Of a stretch of DNA of 64,000 nucleotides, positions 28,071-37,487 are shown piece after piece; positions within the stretch are counted from its first letter, which is position 1; each line of letters begins with the position of its first letter. The DNA lies in assembly GCA_028277645.1 (NCBI GenBank), contig JANQFV010000015.1, positions 115,298 through 179,297 on the forward strand, written 5' to 3'. Position numbers and translations under genes: made by a program. Origin of the DNA: Phycisphaerae bacterium (lineage in GTDB: Bacteria; Planctomycetota; Phycisphaerae; UBA1845; Fen-1342). The notes beneath the pieces were generated by a model. It saw only the letters and a program-made list of their open reading frames with translations. It searched no databases and was not told the DNA's origin.

Positions 28071-28325
28071 ATGAGTGTCAGACTGCGATTGAAGCGCCTC
28101 GGCCGAACACACCGGTCATTCTTCCGCCTAGCCGCGATGGACTCGCGCAGCCCCCGCGACGGGCGCGTGCTCGAAGAGCTCGGTTACTACGATCCAGCCA
28201 ATAAGAACAAGGATCAGCAGCTCAAGCTCAACGAGGAGCGGATCAAGTACTGGCTCGGCGTCGGCGCCGACCCCAGTGAGACCGTGGCCAAACTGCTCAA
28301 GAAGCAAGGGATCGCCGTCCGGTGA
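28071..28325 (+). CDS. rpsP: 30S ribosomal protein S16
   Basis: Small-subunit assembly protein, 84 aa. Characteristic start VRLRLKRLGRTHRSFFRLAA, then MDSRSPRDGRVLEELGYYDP and ERIKYWLGVGADPSETVAKL. Start ATG at 28071 is preceded by GGAGAG; a longer frame open from 27831 is not translated in this family. It is the first gene of rpsP-trmD-rplS-yraN, with a 268-bp upstream gap containing the CACTGCTC palindromes and a probable promoter that I could not define. Confidence 0.96.
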   Translation: MSVRLRLKRLGRTHRSFFRLAAMDSRSPRDGRVLEELGYYDPANKNKDQQLKLNEERIKYWLGVGADPSETVAKLLKKQGIAVR

Positions 28326-28355
28326 TGGTGCTTCGGCCCAACAGTGGTGTCCGTG

Positions 28356-29126
28356 ATGCGGATCGACCTGATCAGCCTGTTTCCAGAGGTATTGCAGCCG
28401 TATCTGTCGGCGAGCATCCTCGGACGCGCGCAGGCCGCCGGCATCGCTGAGATCCACATCCACCAGCTACGCGACTTCACCAACGACCCCCACAGCAAAG
28501 TAGACGATCGCCCATTCGGCGGCGGCCCCGGCATGGTGCTGATGTGTCAGCCGATTTGTGACGCGGTCGAAGCGATCGAGAAGCTAGACCCTCGTAAGAC
28601 CCTGCGGATTCTTCTAACGCCGCAGGGTCGTTCGTTTACCCAGCAAACTGCGCGGCGTTACGCCCAGGTCGAACGGCTGCTGCTGATTGCGGGGCACTAC
28701 GAGGGCTTCGATGAGCGCATCATAGACGAGCTTCAGCCGGAGGAAGTCAGCCTCGGCGACTTCGTCATGAGCGGCGGCGAGCCCGCGGCGCTGGCCATCG
28801 TCGACGCGGTCGTGCGTCTGCTGCCCGGCGCGCTCGGCAACGAAGATGCCACCGCCGATGAATCCTTCGAGGATGGCCGGCTGGAGTATCCGCAGTTTAC
28901 ACGACCGCGTGATTTCCGCGGCCGAACCGTGCCCGACGTCCTCTTGTCCGGCAATCATGCCGAAATCGACAATTGGCGTCGGGCGCAATCAGAGCAGCGC
29001 ACCCGTCGGCGGCGCCCGGATCTTTGTGAGGATCGCGCCGCCGCCTTTGTAGATACACAGTTTCCCAATCCCCCCGCGATCGCGGGTCCGCTCCCTGTCA
29101 GCGAAGACGTGGTGCGGCATATTTGA
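28356..29126 (+). CDS. trmD: tRNA (guanine37-N1)-methyltransferase
   Basis: Methylates N1 of G37 in tRNAs reading CNN codons, preventing +1 frameshifts. SPOUT trefoil-knot motifs: [67 protein letters not shown] (family consensus GRYEGVDER), [40 protein letters not shown] and [12 protein letters not shown]. An extra ~35-residue C-terminal extension ([20 protein letters not shown]) is unusual but short. Start: ATG at 28356 gives the conserved MRID opening; in-frame GTGs at 28344-28355 are alternatives. It follows rpsP by 30 bp where rimM would normally be. Confidence 0.95.
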   Translation: MRIDLISLFPEVLQPYLSASILGRAQAAGIAEIHIHQLRDFTNDPHSKVDDRPFGGGPGMVLMCQPICDAVEAIEKLDPRKTLRILLTPQGRSFTQQTARRYAQVERLLLIAGHYEGFDERIIDELQPEEVSLGDFVMSGGEPAALAIVDAVVRLLPGALGNEDATADESFEDGRLEYPQFTRPRDFRGRTVPDVLLSGNHAEIDNWRRAQSEQRTRRRRPDLCEDRAAAFVDTQFPNPPAIAGPLPVSEDVVRHI

Positions 29127-29151
29127 CGGAATGCAGAAAGCGAGGCGCTCG

Positions 29152-29643
29152 ATGAGAAACCCCCTGTTTGACGTGGCCGAGAAGAAGTATCAACGTTCGA
29201 ACGAATTGTCGTTCGAGATCGGCGATACCGTTGTCGTGACGATTCGAATCGTCGAAGGCGGCCGCGAGCGTCTCCAGGATTTCGAAGGCACCGTGATCGC
29301 GCGCAAGGGTCAGGGCCTGGATGAGATGTTCACCGTCCGGCGCATCGTCGCCAACGAAGGCGTCGAGCGTACGTTCCCGATTAACTCGCCGCGCATCGCT
29401 TCGATCAAGACCACGCGCAGCGGCAAGGTGCGGCGCTGCAAGCTGTATTTCCTGCGCGACCGCGTGGGCAAGGCGCGGCGGCTGCGTGAGCGGCGCATCT
29501 CCGCCGAGCAGCGGCGCATCGCAGCCGAAGCACGAGCCGAGAAGGCCCGCGCGTTGCGCGAGGCACAGGAGGCGGTCGAGGCTGCCAAGACCGCCGAGCC
29601 GGTGGAGACCGCCGAGGCGAACGCCGAAACCGTCGCGAGCTAG
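29152..29643 (+). CDS. rplS: 50S ribosomal protein L19
   Basis: Located at the 30S-50S interface. Core motifs: [60 protein letters not shown] and [20 protein letters not shown]. The last ~50 residues are an added Ala/Glu/Arg-rich helix ([20 protein letters not shown] and on), longer than most L19 proteins. ATG at 29152 ([13 protein letters not shown]) has GAGG at good spacing and fits the family's usual start; ATG at 29131 adds seven residues and is the alternative. Third gene of the trmD operon, 25 bp after trmD. Confidence 0.95.
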   Translation: MRNPLFDVAEKKYQRSNELSFEIGDTVVVTIRIVEGGRERLQDFEGTVIARKGQGLDEMFTVRRIVANEGVERTFPINSPRIASIKTTRSGKVRRCKLYFLRDRVGKARRLRERRISAEQRRIAAEARAEKARALREAQEAVEAAKTAEPVETAEANAETVAS

Positions 29644-29651
29644 GTAACGCG

Positions 29652-30032
29652 ATGACGTTGGGGCGGCAGGAACTGGGTCGGAAGGGTGAGCGCCTCGCCG
29701 AGCGGTTCCTGCGACGCCGGGGGATGAAGACGGTCGCGCGGCGCTATGACACGCCACTGGGGGAAATCGACTTGGTCATGCAAGACGGCGATACGTTGGT
29801 CTTCGTGGAAGTGAAGACGCGGACTGATCCCGCACACGCGGATCCGAACGACAACATCCGTGCCAATCAACAGCGGCACCTAACCCGGGCGGCGCGGTGG
29901 TTCATTCATCACAAGCGAGCCGAAGCGTTACCCTGTCGGTTTGACGTGGCCCTGGTGGTCATTCCGGAGGCGGGCGACGTCGAGATCCGGCACTTCGACA
30001 ATGCCTTCGGCCCCCGCGCCCGAAGCCGTTGA
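29652..30032 (+). CDS. yraN: UPF0102 (YraN) endonuclease-like protein
   Basis: Restriction-endonuclease-like fold of unsettled role, widely found in the rplS/rnhB neighbourhood. Conserved segments: LGRKGERLAERFLRRRGMKT, TPLGEIDLVMQDGDTLVFVE and VKTRTD, giving the E-x-D...E-x-K metal site, then QRHLTRAARWFIHH and CRFDVALVVI. 126 aa is normal. It starts 8 bp after rplS, so it belongs to the same transcript. No rnhB is present between them. Confidence 0.88.
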   Translation: MTLGRQELGRKGERLAERFLRRRGMKTVARRYDTPLGEIDLVMQDGDTLVFVEVKTRTDPAHADPNDNIRANQQRHLTRAARWFIHHKRAEALPCRFDVALVVIPEAGDVEIRHFDNAFGPRARSR

Positions 30033-30193
30033 TCCGCATCATACCGCGGAGGCCGCAATAATCCGCAGGGATAGCCTGCAGTATATTGCGGTTTTATTCT
30101 GCTCGGCAGCCTGAAACGCCGCCACATCCTCACTCACGCCACATCTGCAACACAAATAGGACTGGAATAGTGCTTGCTTATACCATAACCAGC

Positions 30194-30209
30194 GCGGGTC
30201 GAAGCCCGC
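30194..30209. repeat. Short GC hairpin of the GCGGG..CCCGC type
   Basis: GCGGG-TCGAAG-CCCGC upstream of the HAF protein gene. Similar GGCGGG..CCCGCC hairpins occur at 45996-46012 and 47803-47819, and a degenerate one (GGCTGAAGCCCGC) near 31722. They lie only between genes. Confidence 0.45.
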
Positions 30210-30289
30210 ACACGATTGGTAGGTCGTCAACGCGCCATCGCCCGTGGACACGCCCGGCGGCGGCGCCCGGCGCGAAGGAGAGCCAAGGG

Positions 30290-31675
30290 ATGAATCCGAC
30301 GATGCTGTTTCGAATGACGGTGGCGGGGGCATTGGTGACGGTCATCGGTGCGCGCGCGGCGGCAGCCGTGCGTTTTGACGCGAAGGTCCTGCACAATCCG
30401 GCCGGGACCAACACGGAAGCGCTGGCCCTGAACGACTACGGCGAGGTGACGGGCCGCGCCGGTACCAACTCGTCGTCGAACCCGAACCGCGCGTTCTTCT
30501 GGGCGCCGGGCGGTGACGTGCAGATCGTCGACGACAGCGCGTACAGCCTGAGCACGGGAACGGTGATCAACAACGCCGGGCAGATTGCCGGCACGGGCAG
30601 CTACTGTCCGCCGGTGAACGGTGCGTGCACCTCGACGGTGTTCCGCTATACGCCGGGCGTCGGGATCGTTGACGTGGGTAGCCTGGGCGGCAGTTCGGGC
30701 ACCGTCCACGACATGAACGAGGGCGGGACCGTCGTGGGCTACTGGCGCACCGGGGCGGATCCTATAGAGTCGCATGCGTTTGCGTATCGCGACGGCGAGG
30801 GGATGCTCGATCTCGGTGTGCTCGACTCCTGGCTGAGCACTGCGTTCGACATCTGCGACGCCGGCACGATCGTGGGCCGATCCTGGAACGGCAGCGACTA
30901 CCGCGCGGTTTGCTGGGACTCGGGGCCGATCCAAGATCTGGGCACGCTCGGCGGCGATGCCTCGACCGCGCTTTGCGTGACCGACAACGGGACCATCGCC
31001 GGTTCGGCCGAAGATCCCAATGGCGTCACGCAAGGCTTCATCCGGCCGCCCGGTGGACCGATGCAGGCGGCGCCCGCGCCGGCCGGCGCGACAACATCGC
31101 AGGTCGCCTGGCTTGCAGACAGTGGGGGCTTTGTGGGTAGCTACCAGATCGGAGACGGTCCCATACTGCTCTATATGTACGCTCCGGAGCACGGGATCAT
31201 CGAGATTGGCCCGCCGGCTACCGTGTCCACTGCGTGGACGGGTTTCATCGGAGCGAATGACGCTGGCGCGGTGATCCTGCAGGACCTCGACGACGTGTTC
31301 TACTTCGGCATTCCGGACTACTTCGATCTGGAGACGCCCCGCACGAACCTCAATGACCTGATCGTGCAGCCACTCGATTTCGACCTGGAGTTCGTCAACG
31401 ACATCAACCAGCGCGGCCAGGTGATCACCCAGGGTCGGGACCCGGCGACCTTCATTACGCAATCCGTCCTGCTGACGCCGATCGTGGAGGGCGACATGAA
31501 CTGCGACGGCAGCGTCGACTTCGGCGACATCAACGGCTTCGTTGCGGCGTTGACCACGCCGGTGACGTTCGAGGCGGACAACCCGAACTGCCCGCTGCTG
31601 AACGCGGACGTGAACGAAGACGGCGACGTTGGCTTTGGGGACATCAATGCGTTTGTCGCGATGCTGCTGAACTAA
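30290..31675 (+). CDS. Secreted HAF-repeat protein with C-terminal DINPF-type module
   Basis: Signal peptide (MLFRMTVAGALVTVIGARAA) then a chain of HAF repeats (residues ~35-380). Each repeat has a 'IN..G.I.G' turn and an 'AF.W..G...DLG' strand: VINNAGQIAGTG, VDVGSLGGSSGTVHDMNEGG, LDLGVLDSWLSTAFDICDAG, QDLGTLGGDASTALCVTDNG. The repeats build a propeller-like surface with no known enzymatic role. The final ~62 residues (from 31490) are the module GDMNCDGSVDFGDINGFVAA plus VGFGDINAFVAMLLN. ATG at 30290 with AAGGAGAG upstream is preferred over the open frame from 30086. First of four consecutive plus-strand genes for large exported proteins. Confidence 0.87.
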   Translation: MNPTMLFRMTVAGALVTVIGARAAAAVRFDAKVLHNPAGTNTEALALNDYGEVTGRAGTNSSSNPNRAFFWAPGGDVQIVDDSAYSLSTGTVINNAGQIAGTGSYCPPVNGACTSTVFRYTPGVGIVDVGSLGGSSGTVHDMNEGGTVVGYWRTGADPIESHAFAYRDGEGMLDLGVLDSWLSTAFDICDAGTIVGRSWNGSDYRAVCWDSGPIQDLGTLGGDASTALCVTDNGTIAGSAEDPNGVTQGFIRPPGGPMQAAPAPAGATTSQVAWLADSGGFVGSYQIGDGPILLYMYAPEHGIIEIGPPATVSTAWTGFIGANDAGAVILQDLDDVFYFGIPDYFDLETPRTNLNDLIVQPLDFDLEFVNDINQRGQVITQGRDPATFITQSVLLTPIVEGDMNCDGSVDFGDINGFVAALTTPVTFEADNPNCPLLNADVNEDGDVGFGDINAFVAMLLN

Positions 31676-32100
31676 ACCGCCGTGTGCCCAGCGACAGTTC
31701 GACGGGCGCGCAGCCACACGGCTGAAGCCCGCAGCTCTTCAATGTATCGGAGTCGCGCGAGGTGATTCAGTGTATCTGCGCTTTGGTCCCGGAGTATCGA
31801 GATCCGCGGGCGACAACTCCGCTGCCTTGCCTCTCTTAATTCACGCGTTCATCGCTATTCTCGGGCTGTAGCCGCCGTCAAACCCGCGTACGCGCGGCTT
31901 TTTCTTGCCCGGGCACCCGTTGGCCGAGTACGATAGTGTTGCTGGATGCGCTGGGAGTGTGCGCGTGCTGTTGTGGGTGCGCGTCCTCACGCCCGATAAG
32001 GATGGATCAGCGCCGACGTGCGGACAGCCGTTCCGTTGCACGGCAGTGTCGTCGATTGCAACACAACCGCAGGTGTCGGCTGACACGACGGGAGCCTTAC
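31676..32100. other. Intergenic region between HAF protein and subtilisin genes
   Basis: Contains the degenerate GC hairpin near 31722 and a terminator at 31870-31903. The frame of the subtilisin gene is open back to 31936 but lacks a start with a ribosome-binding site and would bury the signal peptide. Promoter elements for the subtilisin gene should lie between 31904 and 32085; none stood out. Confidence 0.5.
31870..31903 (+). terminator. Rho-independent terminator downstream of the HAF gene
   Basis: AGCCGC (31870-31875) pairs with GCGGCT (31894-31899) around an inner palindrome GCGTACGC, followed by TTTTTC (31899-31904). It is about 195 bp after the HAF stop, so it would leave a long 3' UTR. 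Confidence 0.5.
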
Positions 32101-34644
32101 ATGTCGCTCAACCTATGCGCGCGAACCGCTACGCGAGTGGTGGTCTTCGTGACGTGTGTCTCATTCACTGCAGCCTTGACGTACGCAGACCAGACGCGGG
32201 ACGCGCGTGCCACGGCACGCGTTCACCCACGCCTGCTGGAGCGGCTGTCGAACGAGCCCGGCCCGGCCAAGGCTTGGGTGTTCTTCGCCGACAAGGGACT
32301 GCACTCGGAGGCGGAGATTCAGGCGGCGCTGAAGGAAGTGGCGCAGACGTACAACCCGCGGGCGATCCAACGCCGACAGTTACGCGGCAGCGCGGCGCGG
32401 CGCAACGGCGTGCTGTTCGACGAGCGCGATCTGCCGGTGTGTGCGGACTATGTCCAGGCGGTTACGGCGCCCGGTGCGCAACTGCACGTGCAGAGCCGTT
32501 GGTTGAACGCGATCAGCGTGCGCGCAACGCAGGCGCAGGTGGAAGCTATCGCCGCCCTGCCGTTTGTGGATCGACTCGAAGCGGTCGCACGTACGCGGCG
32601 AGTAGAGCCGGTCCGCGTGACGGAGATTGGCGACGGCCCGTTCCCGGCAGGAACCGAGCGCGGCAAGCTGGACTATGGCGCGTCGCAGGCGCAGCTCGAG
32701 CAGATCAACCTAGTCGCCCTGCACGATGCCGGGTTTACCGGCGATGGCGTGATCGTCGGCATTCTCGACACCGGATTTCGGCGTACACACCAGGCCTTCA
32801 ACAACCCGGTCAAACCGCTAAACGTGCTCGCCGAGTACGACTTTGTGGACAACGATCCCAACACCGGCATCGAGCCGGGTGACGCCAGCGACCAGCACGA
32901 TCACGGCACGCTGATCCTCGGCTGTCTGGCGGCGTATCAGCCAGGCTCGTTGGTCGGCGGTGCGTTCGACGCGTCGTTCGTGCTGGCCAAGACCGAGGAC
33001 AAGACCGGTGAGTACCCGGCCGAAGAGGACAACTACGTCGCAGGGCTCGAATTCCTCGAAATGAACGGCGTCGACATGTCCACGGCATCGCTGGGCTACA
33101 TCGATTGGTACACGCAGGCGCAGCTCGACGGCCAGACTGCGGTGACCACGATCGCGATCAACACGTATACCGCTAACGGCGTTCACCATTGCAACGCCGC
33201 CGGCAACGAATATCACGACACGAATCCGAACACGTCGAGCCTGATTGCGCCCGCCGATGGTTATCAAGTGATCACGTGCGGGGCGGTCAGTATTTCCGGC
33301 AGCATCGCTTCGTTCAGCTCGGACGGACCGACTGCGGACGGACGCGTGAAGCCGGAACTACTTGCCTGCGGCGTCAGCACGGACACGGTGTCAGCGTACA
33401 GCAACACGGGATATACGACGGCGGACGGGACTTCGCTCTCGACGCCGCTGGTGGCTTGTGCCGTGGCGTGCCTGATTGAGGCGCACCCGACGTGGACGGT
33501 TGATCAGATGCGCGCGGCCCTGTTCCAGACGGCGGACTACTACGTCGAGAACGGCACGTTCGATCCGCTATACGTGCGGGGCTACGGCATCCTGGACGCC
33601 TACGCCCTGCTCAACGACTGCAACGAGAACGCGATCCCCGATCAGGTGGAGATCGCCGACGGCAGCGCGCTGGACTGCAATCAGAACGGCGTGCCGGACA
33701 CATGCGATATCGAAGCGCTGACCAGCGGCGACTGCAATCTCAACGGTATTCCCGATGAGTGTGACGTGATGTTGCCCGATCCAACGCTGGTCGGCGACCA
33801 GCCGGCCGTACACGGCTGGATTGAGATTTCCGGCACGGGTACGGCGCTGGGGCTGTGGGACGATCAGGAGATCGACGTGCCGCTGCCGTTCACGAACCAG
33901 ATGTTCTCCGCCGCGATGGCACAGGTCGGCAACAACGGCGGAATCGGCTTCAGCGGCGCGTATGGCCTGCCCTACGTCAACACGCACATTCCGACCGCAA
34001 CCGCGTTCGGTGGCGGGCAGGCGCTGTTCCCGTTCTGGGACGACCTCGACTGGGACACGGGCGACGTATACCACGAGACGATCGGAACGTCGCCGGACCG
34101 CGTGTTCGTCGTGGAGTGGTACAACCGTCCGCACTTTGACGGCGATGACGTGCTCGACGGCGACGAGGCTACGTTCCAGGTGCAGATCTTCGAGACGCCG
34201 GTGAACGACGTGTTTGCCCAATTCCTGTATCTGGACACGGATTTTCTGGACCCCGCCTATGATCACGGTGCGGCGGCGGCGATCGGGTTCCAGATGCACA
34301 GCGCGGCCGGCGACGAGTGGTCCTATCACCAGGCGGGCGCCGTGGATCCGAACACCGTACTGTCCGTCTACGCACCGAACGAGGCGCCCTCGTCCGACGA
34401 CAACGGCAACGGTGTGCCGGACGAATGCGAATCGACCGTGGGCGACGTGAACTGTGACGGCGTGGTGAGCTTTGGCGACATCAACCCGTTCGTGCTCGCG
34501 CTGCTCGATCCGACGGAGTATGCGGTGGAGTTTCCGGACTGCGACATCATGCAGGCCGATATCAATGAGGACTCGGAAGTGAACTTTGGGGATATCAACC
34601 CGTTTGTGGAACTGTTGGTGCCCCAGGGCCGAAAGCACTGGTAG
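32101..34644 (+). CDS. Secreted subtilisin-like serine protease (S8) with DINPF module
   Basis: 847 aa. Signal peptide (RVVVFVTCVSFTAALTYA), an N-terminal propeptide (~30-190, I9-like 'LNAISVRATQAQVEAIAALP'), then an S8 catalytic domain. The domain has Asp in VGILDTGFRRTH (D223), His in DQHDHGTLILG (H268) and Ser in ADGTSLSTPLVAC (S445); the oxyanion Asn is in HHCNAAGNEYHD. Two or three Ca-binding DxNxxGxPD repeats follow (DCNENAIPDQVE, DCNQNGVPDTCD, DCNLNGIPDECD). A domain of unclear type (residues ~570-770) comes next. The C-terminal module is GDVNCDGVVSFGDINPFVLA ... NFGDINPFVELLV with a short basic tail. ATG at 32101 fits the signal peptide. It probably acts at or outside the cell surface. 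Confidence 0.92.
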   Translation: MSLNLCARTATRVVVFVTCVSFTAALTYADQTRDARATARVHPRLLERLSNEPGPAKAWVFFADKGLHSEAEIQAALKEVAQTYNPRAIQRRQLRGSAARRNGVLFDERDLPVCADYVQAVTAPGAQLHVQSRWLNAISVRATQAQVEAIAALPFVDRLEAVARTRRVEPVRVTEIGDGPFPAGTERGKLDYGASQAQLEQINLVALHDAGFTGDGVIVGILDTGFRRTHQAFNNPVKPLNVLAEYDFVDNDPNTGIEPGDASDQHDHGTLILGCLAAYQPGSLVGGAFDASFVLAKTEDKTGEYPAEEDNYVAGLEFLEMNGVDMSTASLGYIDWYTQAQLDGQTAVTTIAINTYTANGVHHCNAAGNEYHDTNPNTSSLIAPADGYQVITCGAVSISGSIASFSSDGPTADGRVKPELLACGVSTDTVSAYSNTGYTTADGTSLSTPLVACAVACLIEAHPTWTVDQMRAALFQTADYYVENGTFDPLYVRGYGILDAYALLNDCNENAIPDQVEIADGSALDCNQNGVPDTCDIEALTSGDCNLNGIPDECDVMLPDPTLVGDQPAVHGWIEISGTGTALGLWDDQEIDVPLPFTNQMFSAAMAQVGNNGGIGFSGAYGLPYVNTHIPTATAFGGGQALFPFWDDLDWDTGDVYHETIGTSPDRVFVVEWYNRPHFDGDDVLDGDEATFQVQIFETPVNDVFAQFLYLDTDFLDPAYDHGAAAAIGFQMHSAAGDEWSYHQAGAVDPNTVLSVYAPNEAPSSDDNGNGVPDECESTVGDVNCDGVVSFGDINPFVLALLDPTEYAVEFPDCDIMQADINEDSEVNFGDINPFVELLVPQGRKHW

Positions 34645-34671
34645 CTGAGGACTATGTTCCGGGAGGACATG

Positions 34672-37098
34672 ATGCGATTCGCGATGATTGCCCTGCTGCT
34701 CGGCGGATTGCTGAGCAATGCAGAACTGGTAGCGAGCAACGACTCAACAACGCCTGCTTTGACCGAGGACACCGCGAAGCCGGGCTATACGAATCTGCCG
34801 CAAGCGATAAGTACAGACATGACCGGCACGGATCGCACTCGTGGCAAGCAGAAATTCGGGCCGCCGCCGCCGGGGTACTGGCGAATCGTGGGCGGCGCAG
34901 TTCCGAACTGGCGACCGGACCAGGTCTACGCGACACCGCGCGCCAATCCGTGGACGTTCCTCGGCCCGAAACCGATCGAGTTCGAGTACTGGAGCGGCAG
35001 CGATGATGCGAGTGGACGCGTTGTCGGCGTTGCGCCGCACGCGACGAATGCGAACACCGTGTACATCTGCTCCGCCTCGGGCGGTGTGTGGAAGACAACG
35101 AACGGCGGAATCACCTGGACGCCGATGTCCGACGAGCTTTCAACGCTCAACCACGGCTCGATCGCGGTCGATCCGCTCGGGTCAGACACCGTCTACGTCG
35201 GAACCGGCGAGTACACCACCAACACGCAGGGCGACGGCCTTTTCAAGTCAATCGACGGCGGGTTGACCTGGGTGCGGGTGGCAACGACCGGCACGGTCGG
35301 CGACACATGCAGCAAAGTGATCGTGCATCCCGCAAACAACCTGCACGTTCACGTCACGGGTGGCAAGGGGTACATCCGTAGCCAGGATGGCGGCAATAGC
35401 TGGTCGACGCGGCTCAGCGGCTCGGCATCGGATGTCGCGGTCGACCCCGTCGATCCGAATGTCATCTACGTGGCCATGCACGGCGACGGCGTGTACCGGT
35501 CGACGAACGGCGGCACGAGCTTCGGCCGGCTCTCCGGCGGTCTTCCCGCGGTGGGCGCCGATTTCCACCGCATATTGATCGACGTCTCAGTGTCGAACCC
35601 ACAAGTGCTCTATGCCGCGTTGATCGACGGATCAGCCGGACTGTACGGATTCTACAAGTCAACCGATGGCGGGAGCACGTGGACAGAAAAAACCAACACG
35701 CCGAACTTTCCGTCCCCACAGGGCTGGTATGACGCGTTCGTCGGCGTCGATCCGACAAACGAAAACGTAGTCTACGCTGGCGGCGTGTCGCCGATCTACG
35801 CGCCGGCCGGCGTGATCAAGACCACGAACGGCGGTAATTCGTGGACGGAAATCAGCGAGGGCAACAACGGTGTGCAATTGCACCCCGACCAACACGACAT
35901 TGCCTTTGGGCCGACCGGGACGGTCTGGGTCGGCAACGACGGCGGCGTGTGGAAGAGCAACGATGGCGGCGCGAACTGGACGAACACGAACGCGACGTTG
36001 AGCGTCACGCAGAACTACCAGATCGCGCTCAACCCGGACGATCCAAACGACGTAATCGGCGGAACACAGGACAATGGAACGGTCGAGCGTCAGTCGGACT
36101 CGCTGGTGTGGCCGCAGATCGTCGCGGGCGACGGCGGATTCGCTGCCTACGATTTCGCCGACCCGACGCGTCGTTACACGACCTACGTTCGCCTCACGAT
36201 CTTCCGCCTGGATTCCGGCGGGTTCGCCAACATCACGGGCCCGTGGGATCCATACACGGAATCGACGAACTTCATTGCCCCGCTGGTCATGGACCCGTCA
36301 AACTCCAACACACTGTACGGTGGTACAAACCGCGTCTGGCGTACGACGAACGCGAGCACGGGCGCAGACTGGTCGGTCATCAGTACATTCGACCTCGGCC
36401 CGTACGACGCACTGAGTTCTATCGCTGTAGCACCGAGCAACCCCAGCGTCGTTTACGCAGGCAGCAACGACGGACGCATGTTCTACTACAACGGATTCTT
36501 CTGGTATGACCGGTCGGCTGGCCTGCCATTCGACGTGATCACCGACATCAATATCGATCCGACCGACCCCACCGTGCTCTATGTGACGATCGGCAACACG
36601 ACCGGCGGGCGCGTGCTCCGCGGCGACTTCAACGGCTCGATCTGGACGGACATTACCGGCACACTGCCCAACGGCGTGGCCGCGTACGCGCTCGAGGTCG
36701 ACTGGCGTTTCACGCCGCCGTACCTGTACGTCGGCACGGGCGCCGGCATCTACGAGTCGGCGAACGAGGGCGCGACCTGGATCAAGGACGGCGCAGATCT
36801 GCCGAACGTCAACATCGGTGACCTGCGGATCGACCTGGGCGAAGGCACGATCACCGCGGGCACGTATGGCCGCGGCGCCTGGAGGAAGGCGCTGGAGGAA
36901 CCCCTGCTGCTCGGCGATATGAACTGCGACGGCGTGGTCGACTTCGGCGACATCAACCCGTTCGTGCTCGCGCTGGTCGATCCAGCAAACTACCCGATCG
37001 AGTACCCGGGCTGCGACATCATGCACGGCGACCTCGATCAGGATGGCAGCGTTGGGTTCGGCGACATCAACCCGTTCGTGGACCTGCTGGTGAACTAG
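34672..37098 (+). CDS. Secreted Asp-box/BNR (sortilin-like) propeller protein with DINPF module
   Basis: 808 aa. A signal peptide (MRFAMIALLLGGLLSNAELV) is followed by many Asp-box turns typical of sialidase/VPS10/GH74-like propellers: SIDGGLTWVRV, STDGGSTWTEK, TTNGGNSWTEI, SNDGGANWTNT, SASGGVWKTTNGG. They span residues ~100-735 and suggest two propeller domains. No GH74 or sialidase catalytic residues can be assigned, so binding is as likely as hydrolysis. The end (from 36913) is GDMNCDGVVDFGDINPFVLA ... VGFGDINPFVDLLVN. ATG at 34672 is chosen from three in-frame ATGs by spacing to GGGAGG at 34661-34666. It lies 27 bp after the subtilisin stop, so the two may be cotranscribed. Confidence 0.87.
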   Translation: MRFAMIALLLGGLLSNAELVASNDSTTPALTEDTAKPGYTNLPQAISTDMTGTDRTRGKQKFGPPPPGYWRIVGGAVPNWRPDQVYATPRANPWTFLGPKPIEFEYWSGSDDASGRVVGVAPHATNANTVYICSASGGVWKTTNGGITWTPMSDELSTLNHGSIAVDPLGSDTVYVGTGEYTTNTQGDGLFKSIDGGLTWVRVATTGTVGDTCSKVIVHPANNLHVHVTGGKGYIRSQDGGNSWSTRLSGSASDVAVDPVDPNVIYVAMHGDGVYRSTNGGTSFGRLSGGLPAVGADFHRILIDVSVSNPQVLYAALIDGSAGLYGFYKSTDGGSTWTEKTNTPNFPSPQGWYDAFVGVDPTNENVVYAGGVSPIYAPAGVIKTTNGGNSWTEISEGNNGVQLHPDQHDIAFGPTGTVWVGNDGGVWKSNDGGANWTNTNATLSVTQNYQIALNPDDPNDVIGGTQDNGTVERQSDSLVWPQIVAGDGGFAAYDFADPTRRYTTYVRLTIFRLDSGGFANITGPWDPYTESTNFIAPLVMDPSNSNTLYGGTNRVWRTTNASTGADWSVISTFDLGPYDALSSIAVAPSNPSVVYAGSNDGRMFYYNGFFWYDRSAGLPFDVITDINIDPTDPTVLYVTIGNTTGGRVLRGDFNGSIWTDITGTLPNGVAAYALEVDWRFTPPYLYVGTGAGIYESANEGATWIKDGADLPNVNIGDLRIDLGEGTITAGTYGRGAWRKALEEPLLLGDMNCDGVVDFGDINPFVLALVDPANYPIEYPGCDIMHGDLDQDGSVGFGDINPFVDLLVN

Positions 37099-37130
37099 CC
37101 CGACCCACAGACTTCGACGCAACACGCTTA

Positions 37131-37166
37131 CCGGCCCGAACTTACAGCGTTCGGGCCGGCTTTGTT
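37131..37166 (+). terminator. Rho-independent terminator after the BNR protein gene
   Basis: CCGGCCCGAAC (37131-37141) and GTTCGGGCCGG (37149-37159) form a perfect 11-bp stem with a 7-nt loop, followed by CTTTGTT. It starts 32 bp after the stop. Confidence 0.85.
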
Positions 37167-37487
37167 ATTGTGTCGGTCGGACCGCGCTGGTACGATTTGA
37201 GTCTACCCGGAGCGCTCGACCCGCGCGGGGGTGTGCGACAACCGTCACTCATTGGCGGGCAATCGCACGAGCGGTGTTGGTGTGCCGGGCAGGCCATGTG
37301 GAGGTACGGGAGCAAGACCGCGTTCCGCAGTCGAACGGCGGGACGCAGACGAGGGCATCGAACGGACGAACGATGTTCGTTGCTCCGGCTAGAAGCACGC
37401 TCGCTGGGATGCGGACGGGAAAGAGGCCGGGCAGACACGTCGACAACACAAATCGTCCAGGACAACAACAGCCAAGGAGTCGGTCTG
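37167..37487. other. Leader/promoter region of the trypsin-like gene
   Basis: The gene frame is open back to 37170, but the only start with a good ribosome-binding site and signal peptide is 37488, so these 320 bp are probably promoter and 5' UTR. I found no convincing promoter hexamers, repeats or RNA fold. Confidence 0.4.

Noticed and set aside
30227..31717. A 496-codon minus-strand open frame opposite the HAF protein
   Set aside because: No start signal and His/Arg/Val-rich shadow composition.
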